The notes under the pieces are model-generated. The model was not told where the DNA came from. It ran no database searches and saw nothing but the letters and a program-made list of their open reading frames with translations. Made by a program: the position numbers and the translations under genes. Of a DNA stretch of 64,000 bases, positions 56,301 through 64,000 are shown piece after piece. The DNA is from Trichostrongylus colubriformis. Taxonomy: Eukaryota > Nematoda > Chromadorea > Rhabditida > Trichostrongylidae. The stretch lies in the NCBI GenBank assembly GCA_963978905.1, contig OZ022259.1:54640727-54704726 (forward strand), in the 5' to 3' direction. The number at the start of each line of letters is the position of its first letter. Position 1 is the stretch's first letter.

Positions 56301-57638
56301 TGAGGATTCTGGAAGGAACATGCAACATTCTCTAATCATGGACAGCTTTCACGCATCACTACCGTTACAAATGCCATATAATAAACTGGGATTCAACTAG
56401 ACTACGCTAGGTAGTAAACTCAACTCAAGTTCAGCTGCTGTCGACATGGTGCAATACCCACCGATTAATGTGAACGAGAGGGCCACACTCTTCAACGCTT
56501 GCGCTTACGTATTGTAGCAACCCAGGAGAAGGACACAGACAGATAACGCAGTGCACGTAAGTGGCACCTTTCTTACGCATATTTGCTGCATTTGCCAGAG
56601 GACCAAATAGGCAAGTCCTCAATGTGGCGTTTGCGTCACGCCTCGCGCGCTACAGATTGAATGCATCAATAATTTTTTCGAGTAAACTTACAAACGTGCA
56701 GCACATCAAATTACTACATCTTTGTGCTTGTGACTATGTTGTGGGTAGCTAATTTTACCAAGCATAGTTTTGAAAAAAAATAAAGAAGCATTGAAAAAGA
56801 AAAAAACGAGGACTACGGAAAATACTCCCCAGTGGAAGTGATATAATTTCAAAATCAAAGTATTCCATCAAATTCAACAAACCGTTGTTGTTCTTTTATC
56901 CGGTAGTCCATAGAATACCCGTTACAGCCAACATCGTAGTCATCGTGAATATCCCTTAAAATTTTGAATGCCAAAGAGAAAATTTCAGAGTACGAATGCA
57001 TAATAAGATGTTCGTTGTACTCCAGATCAGTGCAGTTATGGCTGAGCTTTGCCAAAAAAAATTAAAGTTAAAACTTAAAATTTAAAAGTTCAAAATTCAC
57101 TCAGCATTCGATGTACAGGTGGGTGCATGCACCTTTTCCTTGCCGAAGCAGTACGTCCAAATTGCCGTAACAGCTTATCCTATGAGAAACTCGACCATTT
57201 TCAATTAGAAAAAAGAGCAGAAATTCGAATCTGCGTCAATTTTTAGCTTCGGTCATTCATACTCGTATACAGTGCGACCAAAAGTATGGAAAGGACAAGG
57301 GCCGCATGAAGGAGGAGCTCATAAATATAAGTGGCGCTCAATATAGCATCTTTACTTTCACAGACCATCTACAATAAAAACCAGGAGGAAGAGAAGAAAG
57401 GCTACAAAACACACCTTATGATGACATTCCTGGCTCCACGACGCAAGTGCGGCTCTTCAAATGGAAATCCATCTCGCAGTAATAAAATGAAAATCGTGTA
57501 GATACAGAGGAACATCATAAATGCAACATTTCTGATCGAGAAAAGCCACAACAGCTTCTCCAACACGACAGCACCCGGCGTACGTCTATGACTCGGTCCA
57601 AGTGCATGATAACCATTTGGAAGAAGCAGCTGGGTCAT
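35390..57638 (-). CDS. rib-2: RIB-2 / EXTL3-type heparan sulfate glycosyltransferase
   Basis: Golgi type II membrane enzyme that initiates and extends heparan sulfate. The 21 minus-strand exons are 57638-57415, 57041-56919, 56308-56208, 55157-54962, 54901-54766, 54672-54524, 53942-53852, 52170-52008, 51950-51819, 51721-51569, 50941-50868, 50434-50353, 50253-50192, 50133-50022, 48561-48481, 48427-48277, 47866-47738, 47408-47270, 41063-40912, 38822-38718, 35471-35390. They total 2637 nt, 878 aa, and all phases agree. Order: short cytosolic tail, membrane anchor ~38-54, coiled coil ~120-175, exostosin domain ~216-515 (landmark FDYSRC appears as IDYSRC), GT64 domain ~620-878 with DDD at ~705-707, then [12 protein letters not shown] and FHERHECI. 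It aligns with human EXTL3 through nearly the whole GT64 part. One intron uses GC-AG (after 51569). Exon 2 and the last-exon acceptor (CTTGAAG) are the least certain. Confidence 0.95.
36535..37437 (-). mobile_element. Mariner element, internally deleted
   Basis: 903 bp in the last rib-2 intron, flanked by TA. The TIRs are perfect over 28 bp, starting TTAGGTTGGTGAAAAAGTCC. The transposase frame inside lacks its DNA-binding N-terminal half but is otherwise open, so the copy is probably young and non-autonomous. Confidence 0.92.
36609..37259 (-). pseudogene. Mariner transposase catalytic half
   Basis: Open frame of 216 aa. It holds [10 protein letters not shown] (first Asp), LHDNARP (second Asp) and [12 protein letters not shown] (third Asp), with exactly 34 residues between the second and third, the D34D signature of mariner. 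The helix-turn-helix half (~120 residues in full-length relatives) is missing, so it cannot bind its TIRs normally. It ends GDYFVI. Confidence 0.9.
39094..39606. mobile_element. Foldback MITE, family A copy 2
   Basis: 513 bp with inverted ends GGCACTATTAACC / GGTTAATAGTGCC continuing inward for over 100 bp (AGCTACTCCACTACCTCTCC). It is flanked by a perfect 8-bp duplication GATATTGT (39086-39093, 39607-39614). An 8-bp duplication suggests mobilisation by a hAT-type transposase. Same family as 4355-4843. It lies between rib-2 exons 19 and 20. Confidence 0.88.
39775..39915. repeat. GCG-rich degenerate repeat
   Basis: Many overlapping GCGATTTTGCGA, TTTGCGAC, GCAGTGTCGC and CGCGAAG words, partly palindromic, similar to 13740-14290. 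No clear borders. Confidence 0.45.
41064..47269 (-). other. rib-2 intron 18 (6.2 kb)
   Basis: The largest rib-2 intron, between GAAFLHK and AYLHAY. It contains the MITE at 42722-43226. Many 60-110-codon frames (for example near 43640-44360) have no family resemblance. I see no nested gene. Confidence 0.7.
42722..43226. mobile_element. Tc1/mariner-type MITE
   Basis: 505 bp with long inverted ends (CAGTAGCGGTCAAAAATATA at both sides, then TGCGGTT) and TA duplications at 42720-42721 and 43227-43228. No transposase. It lies within rib-2 intron 18. Confidence 0.9.
48815..49530 (+). mobile_element. Tc1/mariner-superfamily element, internally deleted
   Basis: Inverted ends (TATAGGGTCCGCCAATAAGC left; TATAGGGTCTGCCAATAAGC right in reverse) bound about 716 bp between rib-2 exons. 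Inside, the plus strand encodes an N-terminal HTH start ([20 protein letters not shown] at 48927) and, after a deletion, the C-terminal catalytic part. Confidence 0.88.
48927..49425 (+). pseudogene. Remnant of a DDE transposase
   Basis: The N-terminal piece runs to a stop near 48998. A second piece starts about 49050 and reads [20 protein letters not shown] (second Asp), then [11 protein letters not shown] frame change leads to [19 protein letters not shown] and it ends [12 protein letters not shown]. This is the DDATxHT...PLDYFLWG class of Tc1/mariner-related transposases. The first catalytic Asp region is deleted, so it is inactive. Confidence 0.85.
51115..51500. repeat. Second, diverged patch of the 145-bp satellite
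   Basis: About three degenerate units starting near 51115, 51253 and 51393, in the same orientation as the array at 169-1150. The middle unit keeps GATCCTAGAGCG, CACTCATAGGTGTTTGGCACG, GGGACGGGAACA, AATGGTGGGTG and GATTCGATAAAGA. It lies inside rib-2 intron 10. Confidence 0.85.
51563..51569 (-). other. GC-AG intron donor in rib-2
   Basis: The exon ends ACGAGAG and is followed by GCAAGT, the usual GC-type donor context, not GT. Joining to TAGTTGTC at 50941 restores [16 protein letters not shown] in register with EXTL3 without gap. No GT donor nearby keeps the frame. Confidence 0.85.
52465..53746 (+). mobile_element. Nearly full-length mariner element
   Basis: 1282 bp flanked by TA, with TIRs starting TTAGGTTGTTGCAAAATTAA at both ends. 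It lies in rib-2 intron 7, antisense to the gene. Length and ends resemble hookworm mariner elements of the bandit type (from memory). Confidence 0.92.
52651..53669 (+). pseudogene. Mariner transposase with inactivating mutations
   Basis: Starts [20 protein letters not shown] and covers the paired HTH region, [23 protein letters not shown] (first Asp), [11 protein letters not shown] (second Asp), [15 protein letters not shown] (third Asp) and ends DSDGFYFE. An in-frame TAG near 52780 and frame changes near 53345 and 53500 break it. All three catalytic Asp codons survive. Confidence 0.9.
55174..55648 (-). mobile_element. Short degenerate mariner fragment
   Basis: 475 bp, TA-flanked, with imperfect ends (TTAGGTTGTCCCAAAAGTTT against TTAGGTTATCCCAAAAATCT). 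The minus strand keeps traces of a mariner catalytic region (LHDDARSH, then [12 protein letters not shown], then APSDYYL) with stops. Its left end lies 17 bp from the start of rib-2 exon 4. Confidence 0.85.
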
Positions 57639-57648
57639 CTGGTAGCAA
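57639..57648 (-). promoter_or_regulatory. Likely spliced-leader acceptor of rib-2
   Basis: TTGCTACCAG on the minus strand ends directly at the ATG of rib-2, the same arrangement as in ran-1, consistent with trans-splicing. Confidence 0.55.
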
Positions 57649-58291
57649 AATCAATCCTACTCTAATTTTCCACCTACGTGCACATAGAAATCTGAAAGAG
57701 GATGAAATAAAAAGTAGAATTGAATAATAGAATTGATAAGCAATAAATGAACGGGTTGAGGAAAATTTGAAATGTGAGTGATAATTGAAAAAGATTAATT
57801 TAACGAACGCTCAACCACTCGCAACATAGTGACCCAGAAGCGAAGTATGGTTGAAGGATGCGATTAACCTGTTATCAAATGCATCGAGTATTTGGCAGCA
57901 TAGAGGACTCATGAGAGCCGATTTCAAACAAAAAACACGAATTCTACTACGTTGGCGGGAAGCAAGTACACGAACTATGAGGAAATCTGGGTACCATCAA
58001 AACTCACCCACAGGAAACCAAAAATGCGTGCGTGTTCTAAGGTCTCCTTCCATTCGATACCTTGGCAGAAACCCACCACCGCATCATAATTAGCTTTTCG
58101 AAGTTCAGCGGGGAAGGTAAAAAATAAGACCAACCCAGTGTTATAAATAAAAAAGTAAACAGCGTGCAAAGCTAGCGGACTTTTTTGAACAAAAACGTGC
58201 GCTCGTAAATTTTGATGTGTGTGCAAGTTGCGGCATAGACGCATCATTTTACATCTTGTTCGCTGCCAGCGATACCGGTGATCGGGAGACG

Positions 58292-58435
58292 GTCGTTTGG
58301 CGCGGCCCCTTGGAGCTAATTTGCCAATGGGGCACTGCCAAAGCTCCTCCCCTAAAAAGGCTTAGGTAAATCTGGGAGAGTCCAGACGGCCCATGCGCCC
58401 ATTGGCAAATTAGCTGCGAGGGCCGCGCCAAACGA
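58292..58435. repeat. Strong inverted repeat between rib-2 and the miRNA cluster
   Basis: Arms of about 42 bp (left GTCGTTTGGCGCGGCCCCTT; right read in reverse GTCGTTTGGCGCGGCCCTCG), continuing through GAGCTAATTTGCCAATGGG, enclose ~60 bp. RNA from either strand would form a long stable hairpin. It lacks a mir-35 seed in hairpin position. Probably a small foldback element. Confidence 0.75.
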
Positions 58436-58811
58436 CATACACCCCCCGTGATCCCATTGGAACTGGAAAACCAGAAATTGTCCTTTATTTCATCTTTTTG
58501 CTCATTGATCCACAAAGAATCAAATGTGAATATATGCTCACCAAGACTTCACTGCAATACACCATGATTCCCAGATTGTCCCACCCGCAGAGAAAATTTC
58601 CGGTACAATTTGAATTTAAACACAAAGGGTTCTCTCTTCTTCGTTCTTGTGTCGCTGTGGTATGTGATTATTATACTGCCACTCTGAGTCCAGTACTTAC
58701 GAATGTTAGTGATAATGGCACAAATCGCAATAAAATTATTTTATCGTTTACTCATATCATTATTCGGTCGCGACAAATTCAGCACTGGAGAAAATTACAA
58801 GCACTTCCCAT

Positions 58812-58890
58812 GTGTATGCATCCGCCACAGGACACCCGGTGAAGTCTCGTCAAGCTTCAAAAAGGGTCCTGCAACGAACGCTACATACAC
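58812..58890 (-). ncRNA. mir-35-family microRNA hairpin 1
   Basis: The outer stem GTGTATG/CATACAC and inner CAGGAC/GTCCTG fold this segment into a hairpin. The predicted 3' arm product on the minus strand runs from 58842 to 58821 and begins TCACCGGGTGTCCTG. TCACCGG is the seed plus flank of the C. elegans miR-35 to miR-42 family, whose mature strand is also the 3' arm. Pairing of the mature strand with the opposite arm is good, with a few bulges. Confidence 0.88.
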
Positions 58891-58914
58891 CATGGTATTT
58901 CGTACAGTACATGC

Positions 58915-58999
58915 AGAACAATAGACATTGCCACAGAACTCCCGGTGATATCTCAATCAGCACCACCTAAGTGATTCTGTGGTTATTTATGATGTTCCG
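58915..58999 (-). ncRNA. mir-35-family microRNA hairpin 2
   Basis: The stem pairs CCACAGAA with TTCTGTGG, with outer GAACA/TGTTC. The mature 3' arm is predicted at 58948-58927 (minus) and begins TCACCGGGAGTTCTG. The GGGAG variant after the seed recalls miR-38 of C. elegans. The terminal loop contains GATTGAGATA. Confidence 0.86.
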
Positions 59000-59010
59000 A
59001 AGAATACTTA

Positions 59011-59085
59011 GCCATAGCTAACTGCAGAATTCCCGGTGAAGTCTTTAGAAGCCCCACCAGAGCCATCCTGCAGTTAGCCCCTTGG
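59011..59085 (-). ncRNA. mir-35-family microRNA hairpin 3
   Basis: The best stem of the four: GCTAACTGCAG pairs with CTGCAGTTAGC, and GCCA/TGGC closes the base. The mature 3' arm is predicted at 59039-59018 (minus) and begins TCACCGGGAATTCTGC. The opposite arm contains CTCTGGTGGGG, which pairs with the CACCGGG seed region as in worm mir-35 precursors. Confidence 0.9.
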
Positions 59086-59112
59086 CTTACTGTAACCCTG
59101 TTTCAGGGTGCT

Positions 59113-59181
59113 TAAAACTCACTGCAAAACACCCGGTGAAGTCTACAGAAGCTTTACTGGGACGTTCTACAGCGAGTTTTT
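59113..59181 (-). ncRNA. mir-35-family microRNA hairpin 4
   Basis: AAAACTC/GAGTTTT closes the stem. The mature 3' arm is predicted at 59139-59118 (minus) and begins TCACCGGGTGTTTTGC, close to the UCACCGGGUG...GCAGU pattern of miR-35 and miR-37. It is the first hairpin in the transcription direction. Spacing to hairpin 3 is about 30 bp between precursor ends. Confidence 0.88.
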
Positions 59182-62100
59182 GAGGATTCCGAGGGCTAGG
59201 ACGAATCTGCAGAGAATATGTAGCTAGCTAGAGCTGAAGGCAGTCAGAAGGGAAGACCAGGAATATCCGTCGATGTCCCTCCAAGGCTATCTGGAGTATT
59301 TATAAGGAATTTGGGATTCCCGCCCAAATGGTGCGGCGATACCCTGCAGTGGCACCGTGGGTCTGCCATTCACACTTCACAAACTATCATTCGAGGTCGG
59401 CGCCGAACGTTTTAGTGACAAGTCCCTCAGTGTGTCCCTGGGACATACCACCAGGACTATCATGGCAAGGGATGATTCGAGAGGCCAGCGTTAAGTCCTT
59501 CATTTCAGCGCGATAAACCTCAATAAGAAAGATTTTACTGTTCCTGTCCATTAAACTTTATTGCATACGCCCCGGGGAATAGCTTGAAACGTCAATTTTT
59601 ATAACCTATGGGTACGTTGGGGCGGGGCTTCATTTCTCATTCAGGTGGCCTTATCTCACCCTTTTTTAAACCTTCAGACCCTACGTCATGGCGTGCCTGT
59701 GAAAAATTAGATCGCTGAATTAATACGCATTTTGAGTGCATATTTAAATAAAAGGGCAGATAGGGAAAATTAGCCCTTAAATAGGAAAATAAAGCATGGG
59801 CTTGAATATTAATTATTGCATTGGAATGGAACATACATCAGGCTCGAAATAAGAATTAAGTGCAACGCAAATGAGGGGGGGGGGGCATTTTGTAAAACAC
59901 TTTGTTTCAGGAAGTGATTATTTACTATGGACATGTTATGAGTGCGTTAGACATGTAAAAGCGTGCCAAGCTTCAATGTTTAGTATGTACATTCGACACG
60001 TTTTAACGTGTCAAACTCTCGACGCCCTCCCCCCCCCCCACCAACCTAGCAGAAATAAACATGTTTATGGTATGTTACATGTATAAATGGCATATATGAA
60101 AGGTTTGCTTCATTTCACTGCTGGTCATTCAACCATGGGCGATGCTATGAAGTGAGTCTTCATGTTGTCGTATGATTAGGGGATCTATGAGAAGCATATC
60201 GGTCACCCCCCCCCCTCTGATAACAACGCCATACCTCTACTTCTAGGGTTCTGTGTCACCAAAATTTTTCTTGAAAGGTCTGTATCCACTCGATCAGAGC
60301 AGATGTCGGACGCCTAGTCTGAACGCACACGGTAATAGATACAGACCAAGGCCCCACCTGAAGAGGTCCGCTCACATTGGCAACGCGACTCCTCCGCTTG
60401 GTGTCCCAGAAGCTGAACCTTGAGGACGACTATGCTTTCATCTGAACTGGGAAAGGCACTGCTCAAAATTTCCGATTTGGGCGCTTGAGCGATCAGACAG
60501 AAAGGATGAGGTATATATCGATTAGACTTTCATTTACCTGATCGCCCAATCGCTTATCGCCTTATCGATTTGTATTTCAGGTGCTATCGCAATGAGGGGA
60601 AGGGGGGGGGGACGTTCCACTACTGGACCCTATGTTTACCTAAGCCAACAAGAGAAGAAGCCCCTTCCTTTCTCATGGAGGTGTAGGCAAAAATATACGC
60701 TCGAATGTGCAGCTGAACTGACCCCACAGAAATCCTTCAGTAGTACTCAGGTGTGTAACTTTTTGTAAGATGTTCCCCCCCCCCCCCCATTGCTATAGCA
60801 CCGTATCTTATTCATTGCCCAGTCACTTGTAGGCAGTGGTTGGCGTTATTCGATTAATTCATTCATTCCAATCTTTGATACTGACCGGTGGACGTGTTCA
60901 GCATGAAAGCTTACAGACCACCACATCATTTCAATCGATACGGCTTTTATACGATACGACAAGTATCATTCTGCTATCATGCTCATCACTATACATCTCA
61001 ATCGTATCTCGGCATAGTCGACCCTAGGAGGCGGAGTCTGCCATCCAAGGGCGTCAGCTGTCAAGTCACTACGCCGCTTTATAGCTCAGGGGTGCGCTTT
61101 TAGACGGGGATTTCGCCACAAATAGGCTTCTTAGACCCCTAGTTCCCATGTGAATGACTTCTTTTAGGGATTTCTTATTTACCATATTACCCCTTTCACT
61201 GTCTTTAAAAGGTATAAGCGATCACCAACTTTGAACACTGCTACACAATCTATCAATATATTTTTTTTAGTAAACGACCTCAACGTAGTCACGGGTCTGG
61301 ATCACATCCACCTTCTACAAGGTTAGTGGTTGCTGTAACAAAAAAACCGGGTCAATGTGGTTCAGGGTACACGCGACTTGCCGTGTGGACAGCATCGTTC
61401 TTGCAGTTGGGAGCGTGTTTTCTAGCCGTATGGGCTCTCCCAGATTTGCCCAGGGCTTTTCAGGGAGGGAGTTTGGCAGCGTCGTCAGTAATCTGCCATA
61501 GCGTGACGGCAAGTCGTCTCTCCCTACCAAGCTACATTGACCCAAAAAAGCCAACTGTCACCCTTAGTGACTGTTAGTTTGCTCACAGTAAGGCCGGCAA
61601 CCCTAGTACACTAAGCAAATAGCAGCCATTAGAATTTGAATATTGCTCGAAAATGGCATGGATTCTTTGAAAATTCTAATTACAGTAAAAGGAGCACCGC
61701 CGCTACAACGACAGCCACAATGACTAGTAGAAGGTTTGTTTTTCCAATTGTGTTCAGAGTTCACGATTCAGGCGATTAGGCGTGAGGGATAAAATACGTA
61801 TCGATTAGGTGATCAGGTGGAAATGATAAGATACGTGTCCATTAGGTAAACACACCTGAACGCCTGATCGTCTAGCCCTTGACCGCCTGATCGATCGATA
61901 CATATTCTATTTTCTCCCGAATAATCGTCTGACAGGCTGATCGTTTGCCGCCTAATCTCCTAATCGCTTCATCGATTCGTATCTTATTCACATTGTTCAC
62001 TAGCCTATTCGCCTAAAGCCTAATTGTAGGTGCAGATGTGAATGTAAACTCTGAAGACTATTTTTGTCAATAAGTAACTGATCATTCTCGTCTTGTCAGA

Positions 62101-62929
62101 CCACTCTATCACCATGTGCTTGTGATATTAATTTTACACGCCTAAAAGCAATAGCTCATTTTAAAGCAGTGATAGGGGTAATATGGGTGATAAGAAATCA
62201 CTGAAAAGAGTCATTCACTCAAAAACTCAAGGGTCTAAGAAGCCGATCCCGGCAAAATTCCCCGCGAAAGGCGCGCCTCTGAGCTGTGGCAGAATCGGCC
62301 TTTTTAGCTCCAGCCGCCTTCAGTGGCTCGGTCCGCCTCCTAGCGCCGGGCATCCTTGATTGCCTGGGGTGGGAGTGGAAGATATCGCGGCGCGCTTTCT
62401 CAATCTCAGCTTGAAGCTCACACCAGAGAAATATGCTTTCTTATTTCCGAACATCCCTTCGTGTTCACGACTTGTCAACACGCCAGTGGAAAACTCGTCC
62501 GGACTACTCGCCTATTCACGGAAAGGCCGTCCACGCCAAGAGTCAATGGTGGGAAGGGGCCCTATTTTTCGGGTCTTTGGCCATTTGTGTCCGTCTTCTT
62601 CACTGTCCTATTACTAGACATCTCAACTTTCATATTCACTGCTTTTTCACTTTTCGTTCGAATTATCCCTATCACTGTCTTTGAAGCACAGCACGGCGCT
62701 ATGTGTCCTAGGGGTGGTAGTTGTGACAATAACATGGTTATACATGACTGACCTCTCAATAATAACCATCGGAGCAGTAAACCAGGATATGTCAAGTAAA
62801 GGTTGTGACACGTCAGCATGCAAAGTATAGGTTATGGACAAGTCAGTCATGTAAGAACAAGTTGCCACCCCCATTTGTATATAGTGGTCACCTGCTATTA
62901 ATGGACTCATGTCTTGAGAACGGCTCAAC
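59182..62929. other. Intergenic stretch upstream of the miRNA cluster and the 4-TM gene
   Basis: No gene recognised. It holds long homopolymers (11 G at 59875, 11 C at 60029, 10 C at 60206, 10 G at 60602, 14 C at 60775) and CGATTAGGCGAT/ATCGCCTAATCG-type words clustered at 60500-60585 and 61765-62010. The promoter of the microRNA cluster should lie near its left part, but I cannot place it. A 131-codon frame at 62356-62751 is unsupported. Confidence 0.45.
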
Positions 62930-63600
62930 ATGAAGCTGGTGGTAGTGATTTACAGCAAAAAGAACCACTCGTCTCGTCATCGTCTTGGCAGCTGTGGCAG
63001 CATTGTATTTCTTGCAATGGCGATCCTTACACTGTTACAAAACACATCAAAAGCGATACACTTTGCTTATTTGATAGACTGTACGTATTTTATGGTGAAT
63101 TAATATATTGATTTATCGACTCACATCACTTTTCTCAGGTCCGCAGATATTAAAATTTCAAACTGGTTTGGAAATGATGGTTGTTATGATCATTTTTATT
63201 TTGAAAATATTAAGCGTAACCTATTATAAAAATACCCTCAAAGTGGCATGTTTACTTATGATGGTAAGTTCCACCTAACCTTTACCAGATTTGAGTGGGC
63301 GTGGCTCCCCACAGCAGGATATGATGGGCATTACTCATGGAAATCATTTTAGGTGTTTTATATTTTCATGGGCTGCATAGCATTCGCGTATCTGTATGCT
63401 ACCGATTGTACGTTCCAAAAACCCGCTACCGCAGCTCAGATAACAAATCTAACGGATTTTGAAATTTTTCAGACATTCAGTACATTGCTACTTCAGATGA
63501 ATTCTCAACAAGCATTCAAGTGGGATCAATATTCGGCTCATGTATGGACATAGTCGCCTATTTGCTCTATTTACGAATCAAGCAAGTGAAAACGATATGA
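62930..63600 (+). CDS. Unrecognised small four-pass membrane protein
   Basis: Four exons, 62930-63080, 63139-63263, 63353-63407 and 63473-63600, have good GT donors (GTACGT, GTAAGT, GTACGT) and TTCTCAG/TTTTAG/TTTTTCAG acceptors. Phases agree and give 152 aa. Hydrophobic segments: about 24-48 (possibly one long or two short), 61-77 (LEMMVVMIIFILKILSV), 86-107 (VACLLMMVFYIFMGCIAFAY) and 126-145 (VGSIFGSCMDIVAYLLYL); the C-terminus RIKQVKTI is basic. No frame without splicing is this long, so open phase across four exons is the main support. I do not recognise the family. The start is uncertain: an upstream exon could replace the first codons. Confidence 0.65.
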
Positions 63601-64000
63601 ATAACCAGCATAGCCTTCTTATTGATTACGATATACAACCACGAAAAAAATCGAAAAATTCATAAATTTTGAGATCGTTACGTCCTTTCCACACAGTACC
63701 ACCCAGAAGAAACTGATTGGGGTGCGAAGTACATACTTCAGAATGCACCACGCACTTGGATTTTTAGAAGGAGTGGGAGCTGCGCTCCTAGAAGGAACTA
63801 GAAAGAGCGTATCGGACCTATTGGGTTGAGGAACAAGTTCCCACGGTTTTTTTAACCCCGTTTTTCACATCGTTCCTTCATCTTTCGACAAAGCTTATAT
63901 ATGTTTTCGATAGAGCTTTTTTTTTGCTCTACAAAATACTACTATCTGTTTTTCGATTCCTTCGACTACCTAATATTTATGAGGTTTGGAAATGAGGTAA
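63601..64000. other. Right edge, nothing recognised
   Basis: Follows the stop of the membrane-protein gene. No canonical AATAAA is visible within the first ~100 bp (nearest is GAATAACC at 63598). No other feature seen. Confidence 0.4.

Noticed and set aside
58264..58285. A fifth mir-35-like site (TCACCGG on the minus strand)
   Set aside because: The seed text is present, but no opposite arm able to pair lies within precursor distance, and the neighbouring inverted repeat does not include it as a stem-arm product.
61315..61577. Overlapping ~80-codon frames on both strands
   Set aside because: Some resemblance to low-complexity protein text, but no motif of reverse transcriptase or any known family.
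62356..62751. A 131-codon frame upstream of the four-exon gene
   Set aside because: Several overlapping frames are open in the same place and none has splice support or family resemblance.

Overview
The window is nuclear DNA from a nematode. The evidence is short exons separated by introns with TTTTCAG-type acceptors, likely spliced-leader acceptors right next to start codons, three genes whose spliced products read as close relatives of Caenorhabditis proteins, and a cluster of hairpins carrying the nematode mir-35-family seed. Large transposon-filled introns and many mariner elements suggest a large clade V genome such as a strongylid or hookworm. That placement is an inference.

Layout: 1-154 holds the end of a dispersed TTAA-flanked repeat, and about 169-1150 a satellite with a 141-147 bp period. 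dkc-1 (dyskerin/Cbf5, minus strand) runs from 10352 down to 3133 in eleven recovered exons; its last exon(s) were not found. A 2 kb divergent intergenic region leads into ran-1 (Ran GTPase, plus strand, 12378-19833, five exons, complete). The third ran-1 intron is 6.6 kb and contains a young non-autonomous BEL/Pao LTR retrotransposon (14467-17703). From 19.9 to 35.4 kb I see repeats, foldback elements, a 45-bp minisatellite and no convincing gene. rib-2 (EXTL3-type exostosin, minus strand) runs from 57638 to 35390 in 21 exons. I rebuilt it exon by exon; it gives 878 aa with every splice phase agreeing, and it has one GC-AG intron. Its introns host four mariner-type elements, two further MITEs and a second satellite patch.

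About 1.2 kb upstream of rib-2, on the same strand, four hairpins at 58812-59181 each carry a TCACCGG-seeded 3' arm. This is a mir-35-family microRNA cluster and the most notable finding. Beyond it, 59.2-62.9 kb holds repeats and long C/G homopolymers. At 62930-63600 four phase-compatible exons encode an unrecognised 152-aa protein with four membrane segments.

Ran, dyskerin and RIB-2 genes also lie together in C. elegans (K01G5.4, K01G5.5 and K01G5.6, from memory), so the window is probably an expanded version of a conserved neighbourhood. The gene functions are Ran-dependent nuclear transport, box H/ACA RNP pseudouridylation, heparan sulfate chain synthesis and, probably, embryonic microRNA regulation. 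No functional link between them is visible beyond proximity.
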